A stretch of DNA of 64,000 nucleotides from Phycisphaeraceae bacterium (lineage in GTDB: Bacteria > Planctomycetota > Phycisphaerae > Phycisphaerales > Phycisphaeraceae): NCBI GenBank assembly GCA_020849625.1, contig JADLFV010000129.1, positions 1 through 64,000 of the forward strand, in the 5' to 3' direction. Shown one piece after another: positions 1-9,471 of the stretch; positions within the stretch are counted from its first letter, which is position 1, and each line of letters starts with the position of its first letter. The notes beneath the pieces were generated by a model. That model had not been told where the DNA came from, searched no databases, and worked only from the letters and a program-made list of their open reading frames with translations. A program made the translations under genes and the position numbers.

Positions 1-60
1 CGCCTCGATCGCCACCCTGGCCTTGAACTGAGCCGAAAATCGACGCCTCTTGCCTGCCAT
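1..60 (-). CDS. IS3-family transposase OrfA, N-terminal 20 codons (partial)
   Basis: Reading the minus strand from the ATG at 60 gives MAGKRRRFSAQFKARVAIEA. This is the typical beginning of the small helix-turn-helix OrfA protein of IS3-family elements, which binds the terminal repeats and is joined to OrfB by programmed frameshifting. Only the first 20 residues are in the window. Confidence 0.75.
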   Translation of the reverse strand, partial: MAGKRRRFSAQFKARVAIEA

Positions 61-127
61 GATTCGTCTCCATCTGCTGGCGACGAATCCACCTTAACCA
101 CGCGCCCAGTTTTTGGGGAGCACCTCA
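1..127 (-). mobile_element. IS3-family element, one end only (runs off the window)
   Basis: The outer terminal repeat ends at position 127, reading TGAGGTGCTCCCC on the minus strand. About 67 bases further in is the start codon of a transposase OrfA. A closely related terminal repeat occurs at 15604, in the orientation expected of the opposite end of a second copy. Both copies therefore point the same way and flank the glycan island between them. The rest of this copy lies outside the window, so intactness cannot be judged. Confidence 0.75.
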
Positions 128-172
128 TTAAGCGTGTGGTGGATCCCCGCGCGGAACTATCACAAATGACGA

Positions 173-201
173 GCTACCCGACTTGTAGCAAAGCGGGTAG
201 C
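173..201. repeat. Short hairpin (GCTACCCG / CGGGTAGC)
   Basis: An 8-base perfect inverted repeat with a 13-base loop lies between the IS end and the first gene, downstream of that gene. There is no T run, so a classical terminator is unlikely. It resembles the GC-rich palindromes scattered through the second half of the window. Nothing else is evident in 128-295. Confidence 0.35.
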
Positions 202-295
202 CCGCCATCGATGAAGACTCCGTATGATCCAAAATCCGTATGATACAACACAGGACCCACGGCTACATATCGCGCCACACTAACGAATCAACCGA

Positions 296-1300
296 TTAGT
301 GCACCGCGACTTTTCGGCGGTTTATCAACAAAGCACCACTCAATCCAAGCAACACTACGCCGGTCGGTTCTGGGATCGTGACGCCCGCCAACTCGATGGC
401 CTCGTCAAGTGTAATGTCAGGGGATGTCCCGTAGCCCCAATTGTCGCCGATGATCTGCAGATCAGCCAGGTTGACAGTGCTGTCCCCAGTGAAATCAGCT
501 TCGGCCCAGGTGGCGGTAGTGGACTGCCAGTTGTCGCCGAGGATTTGCAGATCCGCCAGGTTGACCATACCGTCACCGTTGGCGTCGCCGGGGTGGGTGG
601 TGGATGCGATCGTTAATGGTTCCGAACGATCAGTAACACCTTGGTATATTTTGATCCAAGCGATATCAATGGTGAAGTCGCGCGGGCTATTGATTACCAG
701 AGAATTATTGGCGGCTCCACTACCCGAATTGCCAATCGTGAGTTCGTTGATACTATCTGCGTTTCCCCACGCGTAGAATGCATTTGTGGCCTCACCTTCG
801 GATTCGGTAGTAAATCGAATCACACTTATCTCATCAAGGGGTACGGATACGGTGCCACTTCCAAATTTCATGGAGTATAATGTGCCACCATCAGCGATAG
901 TATTTTTCAGCCCGGCACCTTTCTTAACACCTGTTGTTTGCGTCAGAAAGTTGAATCCACCCGTAAGCAAATCGGGCCCAGCGATCGTATGCCAATATTC
1001 AATACCAATGTCGACCACTGCGGGAACCTGGCCAAGATCGAAGGGCAAAAAGAGTTGTGCATACGTGTCGTAATTAACCAAAGTAATTGTAAACGAATCT
1101 GGATTTATGGTATACGACGTTGTGCCTAACCAGGAGCCTATGCCATCCTTACCCGCGTCTGAGCCGTAATCCTCATCAAACACTAGCGTGCCAGATGTTG
1201 GCGCGTTGTAAGTGGCACCGCTCGGTAACAACTGGGCCATTGCCAAACATGGCATCACAACCAACAGCACTCCAAGAGAGCCAACTTTCCTTGTGGTCAT
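296..1300 (-). CDS. Secreted dockerin and PEP-CTERM protein, paralogue of the 12152 gene
   Basis: The 334-residue protein starts with a signal peptide (MTTRKVGSLGVLLVVMPCLA). A domain of about 210 residues follows that I do not recognise. Next come two dockerin-like EF-hand repeats, each with a GD(A/S)..VNLADLQI(L/I)GDNW pattern, and a C-terminal PEP-CTERM anchor (IPEPTG, hydrophobic stretch, RRK). PEP-CTERM tails are known sorting signals cut by an exosortase. The unknown domain is closely similar to the protein at 12152 (shared LVFDEDYGS, AGKDGIGSW and NNSLVINSPR). The start at 1300 was chosen because it puts the signal peptide at the N terminus; the frame stays open to 1405. Surface display or glycan binding is inferred, not shown. 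Confidence 0.8.
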   Translation of the reverse strand: MTTRKVGSLGVLLVVMPCLAMAQLLPSGATYNAPTSGTLVFDEDYGSDAGKDGIGSWLGTTSYTINPDSFTITLVNYDTYAQLFLPFDLGQVPAVVDIGIEYWHTIAGPDLLTGGFNFLTQTTGVKKGAGLKNTIADGGTLYSMKFGSGTVSVPLDEISVIRFTTESEGEATNAFYAWGNADSINELTIGNSGSGAANNSLVINSPRDFTIDIAWIKIYQGVTDRSEPLTIASTTHPGDANGDGMVNLADLQILGDNWQSTTATWAEADFTGDSTVNLADLQIIGDNWGYGTSPDITLDEAIELAGVTIPEPTGVVLLGLSGALLINRRKVAVH

Positions 1301-1387
1301 CTCAATTCCTGCCTTTCTGCGGATCTCGCATAGAAATGGTCGTAGACGATGCGCTTGATCAACAAGCTTGTCACGGTGTACGGATAA

Positions 1388-1406
1388 CGATACAATATGA
1401 TACATT
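1388..1406. promoter_or_regulatory. Candidate operator upstream of the dockerin/PEP-CTERM gene
   Basis: CGATACAATATGATACATT lies about 90 bases upstream of the start at 1300. Nearly the same string, CGATACATTATGATACAG, lies at 26833 upstream of the pseudopilin-led operon. Looser matches are at 9185 and 9011 between the divergent regulator and GH20-like genes. The shared pattern is TGTATCATnnTGTATCG on the other strand. A likely binder is the GntR/LacI-type regulator encoded at 7847-8932, but this is inference. Confidence 0.4.
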
Positions 1407-1901
1407 AAATTGCAGTAGTGTCAACCCACCCGAGGTCAAACGCCTTACCGAAGTTTTGTGGAGATGGCACAAAATATTTTTAAATACATATTTTACAATA
1501 GTATATCAATTTGTTTGCGCCTCGCGTTGCAACTTGGGTTGGACGAATTTGCGTGTATTTTCTGGGCGAGCACAGATGAAAAATCCATGGTTGTATTGAT
1601 ACATATTATTCGGGGCCCTTGCGTTGGTATTCACATCCGCTACGCAACACTTAGCTATGTAGGATATGCGCGATGATGACAAGAAGTGACCAAACCATAT
1701 CGGCCCCACGATGGCGCCTGCTTGGTACACCACCCATACAAAACGAAATGCGACGTTGAGTTTGGACTCACAACCGTGATCGCTATACTGTCAACCCGAA
1801 AGTGACATTGCTGGACCCGCTCGCTCCCGCGTCCTACTGAACAACGTTTTGCTGCCAGATGGGATGAGGATTCTCTTGACAACCACAGTACGTGACCAAT
1901 C
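1407..1901. other. A+T-rich intergenic region between divergent genes
   Basis: This 495-base gap separates the minus-strand PEP-CTERM gene from the plus-strand GH2 gene, so it should carry both promoters. It holds a 12-base palindrome-like site TGTATTGATACA at 1592-1603, related to the candidate operator. No supported gene was found; the open frames here lack any recognisable protein signal. Confidence 0.5.
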
Positions 1902-3596
1902 ATGAGTCGAATAATCCAATCTATGGATGGGTTTTGGTCCTTTTCATATCTAGGAGACATTGATCCGGATTCTGTGAGACTCGAATCAATTGCCTTCCAG
2001 GAATGGATGCCTGTCCCTGGTTGTTTTGATGCCACTCCCCGCTATGCGGGCTGTAGAGGAATTGCAGCCTATCGCACTAAGGTACGATTGCACCCCTGCG
2101 GACGGCGCGTCCTCCAATTAGGTTCTGTTCATCACTGGGGGAGTGTGTACTTCAACAAGCAACACGCGGGCACTTGCAGCGGAGGTTTTGTACAACAGAA
2201 TTTTATTCTTGACAAAGATGCGCGTGGTATCGGGGAAATTATAGTTCTAGTTGACAACCGAATCGATCCTCGACGGTCGCCGCTACATCTCGACAATTGT
2301 GACTGGTACCACTATGGCGGCATTGCACGTTCCGTATGTCTTGTAGAAGCCCCCGAAGTATCGATTGATGCTGTCAGAATCCACACACAGAATATCCACG
2401 TCCCTACTATCACTGTGTCTGTAAGTGTCGTGGGGATATCGTCCAAACCAATCGTATTACAAATTGAGGTTGATGGTAATACAGTTCACAAAGAATCGAT
2501 ATTGTTAAGTGGCACCTTGTCAACCATCGAGCGGTCAATTGATGTACCAGGTCTTAGCACGTGGTCTTCTGATTCACCCAATATCCATGCTGCAAGGGTC
2601 ACAGTTGATGATGATGAACTGATTGAAAGTTTCGGCATCAGATCTGTAGCTGTTGTTGATCAACAATTGTTGGTAAATGGTTGCCCGGTGCAGTTGCTTG
2701 GTGTAAACCGCCATGAGAGTTCGATCCAGTTTGGGCACACGCAAACAGATTCGCTGTTAATTGAAGATTTACATCGTTTAGATCAATTGGGTTGCAACTT
2801 TGTACGTACGAGCCACTATCCACCAGATCCCAGATTCCTGACGTTGTGTGATAAACTTGGAATCTACGTGTGGGCAGAAACTACCTCATGGCAGCAAAAT
2901 GGTGAGCAACTGAGCAATCAGCACTATCTTAATGCTCAGCTAGACTGTGCTGACAGTCTTGTGGCAGCGTGCTATAACCACCCAAGTGTCATTTTGTTGG
3001 GAGCACTCAACGAGGTGGCCAGTCATGATGTGTTGTGCCGCACTCCGATTGAGCTCGTACTGAACCGCTTACGGAGCTCAGACCCTACACGCCCGGTCAC
3101 GTTCGCATGCAACCACCCAAGTACTTGCCTGGCTTTGCCTATGGTTGACGTAATTGCGATTAACGTATATCCCGGATGGTATGACGGTGAGATTGAAGAA
3201 ATACCGACCGAATTGGATCGAGCTATTGCCAACGCAGAGCAACGCGCTGGAAGAAAACTACCGGTTATTATTTCCGAGATCGGCGCCGGTGCGATACCTG
3301 GCTGGCGGGATTCGCATAACGGACGATGGAGCGAAAGATATCAGAGTAACTTACTCGACAAGGTGATCAGACACTTATTTCTAGTTCGCAACGATTGTAC
3401 CGGCCTAGCGATCTGGCAGTTTTGTGACATTCGCACCACAGAATCGCCAAAAATTCAGCTTTCTCGACCACGGGGTTTAAATAACAAGGGTCTGCTTGAT
3501 GAGTATCGACGCCCAAAAGAAGCTTTTGGCGTGGTTGCCGAATGGTATCAATATCTGTCCGGCAAGGTAAAACAACCACCTTTGCTGAAATTATGA
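1902..3596 (+). CDS. Glycoside hydrolase family 2 (beta-galactosidase/glucuronidase-like)
   Basis: The 564-residue protein has the GH2 order: N-terminal sugar-binding jelly roll (about 1-150), immunoglobulin-like domain (about 150-255) and TIM barrel (about 255-550). The barrel opens with GVNRHE (267-272). The acid/base glutamate is E371 in GALNE and the nucleophile is E459 in ISEIG. GH2 enzymes cleave beta-linked galactose, glucuronic acid, mannose or related sugars by a retaining mechanism. No signal peptide is visible, so a cytoplasmic enzyme acting on imported oligosaccharides is likely. It is shorter than LacZ and lacks the extra C-terminal domains. The exact sugar cannot be read from sequence. 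No strong ribosome binding site precedes the ATG. Confidence 0.88.
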   Translation: MSRIIQSMDGFWSFSYLGDIDPDSVRLESIAFQEWMPVPGCFDATPRYAGCRGIAAYRTKVRLHPCGRRVLQLGSVHHWGSVYFNKQHAGTCSGGFVQQNFILDKDARGIGEIIVLVDNRIDPRRSPLHLDNCDWYHYGGIARSVCLVEAPEVSIDAVRIHTQNIHVPTITVSVSVVGISSKPIVLQIEVDGNTVHKESILLSGTLSTIERSIDVPGLSTWSSDSPNIHAARVTVDDDELIESFGIRSVAVVDQQLLVNGCPVQLLGVNRHESSIQFGHTQTDSLLIEDLHRLDQLGCNFVRTSHYPPDPRFLTLCDKLGIYVWAETTSWQQNGEQLSNQHYLNAQLDCADSLVAACYNHPSVILLGALNEVASHDVLCRTPIELVLNRLRSSDPTRPVTFACNHPSTCLALPMVDVIAINVYPGWYDGEIEEIPTELDRAIANAEQRAGRKLPVIISEIGAGAIPGWRDSHNGRWSERYQSNLLDKVIRHLFLVRNDCTGLAIWQFCDIRTTESPKIQLSRPRGLNNKGLLDEYRRPKEAFGVVAEWYQYLSGKVKQPPLLKL

Positions 3597-3815
3597 CAGC
3601 GATCTATGGTACGTTACTGGCCACTGATCGAAGAGCCTATTTTAACCTGCCTGGTGACACCACGTGGACTTTAACCAATGGGGGGCCCAGTGAACGCTGG
3701 GAATCCGTGATTCAAACCGAATTAATGTTCACTTTGCCCCACGTGTCGCAGCGACTGCGCCCCCACTGCGTTCGCGTCACCGCCAGATTAGCCGCGTGAT
3801 ATTATGACCACTTCG

Positions 3816-5324
<1,509 letters not shown>

Positions 5325-5356
5325 TCAATGTAACGGATGGCTACAGTGTGGCCTGC

Positions 5357-7747
5357 TTATTCCCCTTCACGAATGTTGGAGGTTGCCTGAAACAGTCCGA
5401 GTACCTCTGAAGCGCTGAGGGCACGTCGATAGACGCGGGCTTCATCAATGCATCCACCGAAGATACGGCGAACGCCACTGATCTCGCTTGAAGCTTGCGA
5501 AGTCAGCTCACCGCTTGCTCCGATATATACGAGAGGGGTGGTATTACCAGAATCGGTATTTAGAACAGTTTCGATACCGACAGGCCTGCCGTCCATGTAA
5601 AGACATATTTCACTGTTCACGTGGTCGACCGTACTGACGACATGGTACCACTTGCCGGCTTTGACCTCGAGTGGGATTGAGAAGACGGTTCCCACGTTGG
5701 TGTCATGTAGCGTCAGTTTAGCATTGGCAAGTGAAAGCGACACTTGATCCCACCTGGGATTGTAAGCATATGAACCATAAATTGTATACGGTTGGTAGCT
5801 GATAAGGTTTTCACCGTAAAGTATCTCCTGGCTGGTAACAGCGTCCGGTTTGATCCAAGCACTTAATGTGTAGTTCCCCTTTAGGTTCACGGGCTGGTCA
5901 AGCAATATGCAAGAAGACTGGCCATTGAAGCTCAGTGATGTATTGGAAATGCCGTCAGCAAGAGTGGTGTCGATTGCATGAGCCGTGTGACCATGCCCGG
6001 ATTGGTCTTCTATTTGGATATTCGAATGCTGATCAAATGTGTAGTGTAGAATCAGATCCTCATCCGAGGGAGGGTAAAACGCGCTTGACCTCGCCTGCTC
6101 GTCGTATTTTGTGATAATTTTCGTCAGAGCGCGGAAATGCTCGTTGATAAAGGTCAGTCGATCACGGTAAGGCGTCTGTGTTGCTTTTCGCAAGGCTTTC
6201 TGCAACAACTCACCCAATTGTCTGGCCTTGGGCTCCGGAATTAGGCTCATTTCTGAATGCGTCAAATAGAGTTCTTCGAGGATTTGATGGAACTGTGCCA
6301 TCGGCTCAGCCGCTGGACCAAAGAAAAGCTGATAATACTCATCAAGGATCGCATCCACATCAGCGTCAGGATTCCAAAGCATTTTGGATGTTACATAGTC
6401 ATCAAGGGCAAACCACCAGATCGTGTTGGGATCCCCCCTTCGAAAATGCATCTCGCCGAGAATAGGCGACTTTCCTGTAGTGGAAGCGTGGTGCATTTCT
6501 CGAACGCTGTCTGCAATCAAGTGCGGCATCAGGTAAGGAAATCCCTTATTGCCGAAGGTGTAATATCTCCAGATATAAATTTCTCTGGGCTTCTTTGCCT
6601 GCCATTGCTTTAATAATTCTTTTTCTGGTGTCAACGTGCCCATAACTGGACGTGATCGTCGTTTGGAAGCAAGCATTACTGCAATATTATCGGGGAGTAC
6701 ATCAATGTGTGTCGGTGGTAGGAGATACCGTTCATACGCCCCATAGACGATGAGTTTGTCTGGGTATTCGTCGGCCAGATGTTTAGCGACCTGTACAACA
6801 CCATTACCAATGTAGTCTGAGAATAGGCCAGCCTCTTCTCTGTCGTTAGTGACCTGTGCTTGACATGTACCGCAAGTACACATTGTCATAAAATAATCGT
6901 TGGCTAACACCAAGAAATAGCGTTTCTTGGAGTCTGGCAAGCTAGACTCATAAAAATTACGTGCATCTTGAGTCATTTGTTCAATGACACCGTGGTGTGG
7001 AAAACCAATGTGCTCAACATTTCTTTGACCGTTATTGTCTAGAATAAAGTACTCTGGATGCGAATCCGCAAACCGCTTTCCCCAGTCACGGAACGAATGA
7101 CGAGATGCCCAAGGATCGCGGTCTCCCCCATAACCGATCCTCCGAAACCATGGGTCTACCATACCTTCCGTCAACCGCATTGGGAAGGCGGGCGCGTTGG
7201 TGACGTGCTGCTGGTCCAGTGCAATGGTGGATAGTTTCGGAATTACCGTGCCCAGTGTTTCATGCGGCCAATACCAACGTACCCCGAGTTGTTCCAAGAC
7301 ATGGTATACACCATAGAGAGTTCCGGCGCTGGCCGGGGCTTTAAGGGCATCGTCGTTGTAGAATGAGCCATCATTACCGGCAATCATCACGACGTTATCC
7401 ATGACATCAATAAGATATGCGTCCGCATCTAGCGCATCTATTTCATCATGTAGCGTTTGATTTAATCTGTTGCGACCGATCACAACAATGGTATGACCGT
7501 TGCGGGTAAGAGACGAAACATCCGGAGGACTCGCCAAATCCAGCTTCATGATCGGCAACCGCGCGCCAGAAATCGCTTCGATGTGCTTAATCAATTCATC
7601 GGCGGCGCGCCATTCGCATGCTTTCGCTTTGCGATCGACTATGACGATCGCTGTCGGCTGGCCATCCTTCACCAATTCGGCAGCGCGGACATACAGTGCG
7701 GGGAAACAAGCCAATGTAAAGCATACAACCATCATAATGCCGTGCAT
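5357..7747 (-). CDS. Secreted DUF4838 protein with C-terminal LamG domain
   Basis: The 796-residue protein has a signal peptide (about 1-22). An alpha-glucuronidase/GH20-type N-terminal fold follows (about 25-160; WRAADELIKHIEAISGARLP). The DUF4838 core spans about 170-560 and includes the paired-cysteine loop CTCGTCQ. A LamG/concanavalin-like domain ends it (about 575-790; LSFNGQSS, GKWYHVV, IDEARVYRRALS). DUF4838 proteins are common in planctomycete and Bacteroidota glycan loci and resemble glycoside hydrolases of families 20, 67 and 115, but their reaction is generally not established. LamG domains often bind sugars. The ribosome binding site AAAGG precedes the ATG. It sits between the regulator and the GH1 gene on the same strand. 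Confidence 0.8.
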   Translation of the reverse strand: MHGIMMVVCFTLACFPALYVRAAELVKDGQPTAIVIVDRKAKACEWRAADELIKHIEAISGARLPIMKLDLASPPDVSSLTRNGHTIVVIGRNRLNQTLHDEIDALDADAYLIDVMDNVVMIAGNDGSFYNDDALKAPASAGTLYGVYHVLEQLGVRWYWPHETLGTVIPKLSTIALDQQHVTNAPAFPMRLTEGMVDPWFRRIGYGGDRDPWASRHSFRDWGKRFADSHPEYFILDNNGQRNVEHIGFPHHGVIEQMTQDARNFYESSLPDSKKRYFLVLANDYFMTMCTCGTCQAQVTNDREEAGLFSDYIGNGVVQVAKHLADEYPDKLIVYGAYERYLLPPTHIDVLPDNIAVMLASKRRSRPVMGTLTPEKELLKQWQAKKPREIYIWRYYTFGNKGFPYLMPHLIADSVREMHHASTTGKSPILGEMHFRRGDPNTIWWFALDDYVTSKMLWNPDADVDAILDEYYQLFFGPAAEPMAQFHQILEELYLTHSEMSLIPEPKARQLGELLQKALRKATQTPYRDRLTFINEHFRALTKIITKYDEQARSSAFYPPSDEDLILHYTFDQHSNIQIEDQSGHGHTAHAIDTTLADGISNTSLSFNGQSSCILLDQPVNLKGNYTLSAWIKPDAVTSQEILYGENLISYQPYTIYGSYAYNPRWDQVSLSLANAKLTLHDTNVGTVFSIPLEVKAGKWYHVVSTVDHVNSEICLYMDGRPVGIETVLNTDSGNTTPLVYIGASGELTSQASSEISGVRRIFGGCIDEARVYRRALSASEVLGLFQATSNIREGE

Positions 7748-7846
7748 ATAAGCCTTTCAGATGCAGATAGAATGTACTACAAGCTCATACCCATTTACGG
7801 GTCCATACCAATGACGATGATTATGTACAAATGGCGAGAGCTACTA

Positions 7847-8932
7847 TCAGGGTGCGGCGGCTGTTGATTCGCGCACAACAAGTTCCGTTGATATTAGAGA
7901 CTTAAGGTTCTTGATTTCGTGATTTTTTAGCAACTCTTCAATGGCTGAAACCGTTGAGTCCACGATTTGCTTCCAATGAATATCCACGGTTGTAAGTGGA
8001 GGCACCGCCATTTGAGATGGCATCATGTTGTCCAATCCTACCACACTAAGGTCATGAGGGATTCGCAAACCATGTTCAGTGGCAGCTTTGTAGACTCCCA
8101 AGAAATTGTAATCATTGCAGAATATTGCCGTGGGCCGCTGGCTAGCCTCAAGAAGTTTGTTGGCGGCAGCATAGCCCTCGTCTGGTGTAAATCCGCCATA
8201 TTCCACGAAATGTGATGGCACAGTGAATGCGTGCGATCGCATCGACTTATAAAACTGATCAATACGAGCAGCCTGTGCACGGTGGTAAAAACCGTGGAAT
8301 CCTTGACCGTGAAGTAAAGCAATTCTCTTGTGGCCTAGTTCACTCAAATAATCAACAACAGCACTGACTGCGGCGGCATCATCGATTGCAATCTCGTTCG
8401 AGTCTCCGTTCGTGGCATTAGGCAACAACAACAAAGCTGGGATGTTCATGGATCTGAGTAATAATTCAAAGTTTACTCTTGTCACAGACATGAGGACCAT
8501 GGCGTCTGGATTGCTGCGTTCAATCAGTTTTCGGAATGCATCGACGCACCCCATCTCGTCATATGCTGATACGTGTAGACGGATCTTACGGGAATCGGCT
8601 ACGGTCATCATCCGCGACATCATTTGGCTGTAGAGATGGTTCTGAGTGAGCACTGATTTTTCATAGAAGAAACAAAGCTCCACAATTGCAATGCGATCTG
8701 CGTTGGCCACACTGTCAGCCACAAATACCCCTCTGTCAGGGATACGCTCAAGCAAACCTCGCTCGATCAATACAGCAAGGCTACGGTCGATCGTGGCTTG
8801 ACTAGCGTTATACCGTTGCATCAAAGATCGAATTGGCGGTAATTTGGAGCCCTTGGATGTACTAACCAATGTCGATTCGATCATCGACGCAATGCGTTCA
8901 TACTTCGGTGACCTCTCTGTCGCAATCGCCAT
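7847..8932 (-). CDS. GntR-type winged helix / LacI-type sugar-binding transcription regulator
   Basis: This 361-residue regulator has a GntR DNA-binding domain at about 10-75 (KLPPIRSLMQRYNASQATIDRSL). A LacI/periplasmic-binding-protein-like effector domain follows (about 85-350; ending with GLDNMMPSQMAVPPLTTV). Such GntR/LacI hybrids repress sugar genes until the sugar binds. The ATG at 8932 has a GGAG upstream; a GTG at 8953 in the same frame is possible. The gene heads the DUF4838-GH1 transcription unit and is divergent from the GH20-like gene. It is the best candidate to bind the TGTATC-type sites at 1388, 9011, 9185 and 26833. Confidence 0.82.
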   Translation of the reverse strand: MAIATERSPKYERIASMIESTLVSTSKGSKLPPIRSLMQRYNASQATIDRSLAVLIERGLLERIPDRGVFVADSVANADRIAIVELCFFYEKSVLTQNHLYSQMMSRMMTVADSRKIRLHVSAYDEMGCVDAFRKLIERSNPDAMVLMSVTRVNFELLLRSMNIPALLLLPNATNGDSNEIAIDDAAAVSAVVDYLSELGHKRIALLHGQGFHGFYHRAQAARIDQFYKSMRSHAFTVPSHFVEYGGFTPDEGYAAANKLLEASQRPTAIFCNDYNFLGVYKAATEHGLRIPHDLSVVGLDNMMPSQMAVPPLTTVDIHWKQIVDSTVSAIEELLKNHEIKNLKSLISTELVVRESTAAAP

Positions 8933-9471
8933 GGATCTGCCACTCCACGCCACTAAAATACCTGCATGCGCACCGCGCCAGTAATAGTACAGTATAATTT
9001 ATACAAAAATCGATACATTGTCAACCGGCAACGCCTAAAGTAGAGGCTGGGCGACAAAATTATGCCATATCGGGTAATATTATACACAATATACTGTTAT
9101 TTATATAATTATAAATAGTGTCGCAGTTGCCATGTCTTTTTGCTTATACCGACACTATTTCAATTGACGCTGTGACAGCGTAGATGTATCATTACATATC
9201 GATTATCTGTCCCCCCCGTATCTTGCATTCGTCTGCAGTGTCTGTATTCAGTTGCAGACTACCCGCGTACCGATTCGGTGTGATGCCGATTTCTGTGTCT
9301 CGATATGGAGGTTGCCGGTCAATGACGCAAAGAGCCCCCTTCACTTGGTTTCACTTCATCCTGGCGGTCTTAGCTCACTTGCTGTTGTCGACAGCCCGTG
9401 AGAACGGGGTTCGTCAATGGAATGTTGGGGGTGCCGTTGCAAGCAGCCGTTGTGCACGAGGCATGCATGTG
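8933..9471. promoter_or_regulatory. Divergent regulatory region between the GntR/LacI regulator and the GH20-like gene
   Basis: The region is strongly A+T-rich around 8990-9120. Operator-like sequences are CGATACATTGTC at 9011-9022 and TGTATCATTACATATCG at 9185-9201. A perfect 11-base inverted repeat, AAATAGTGTCG (9113-9123) with CGACACTATTT (9150-9160), brackets 26 bases. An open frame runs from 9184 into the GH20-like gene, but its first 96 codons show no protein-like signal, so I treat them as untranslated leader. Confidence 0.5.

Noticed and set aside
1655..2035. A 126-codon minus-strand frame overlapping the GH2 start
   Set aside because: No protein-like signal; it lies opposite the conserved N terminus of the GH2 gene and the A+T-rich promoter region.
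3597..3815. Possible small gene between the convergent GH2 and GH1 genes
   Set aside because: The open frame present begins inside the GH2 gene and shows no domain or ribosome binding site in the gap.
9184..9471. Extended N terminus of the GH20-like frame as coding sequence
   Set aside because: The 96 codons show no domain and would bury the clear signal peptide; a start at 9472 has a ribosome binding site.
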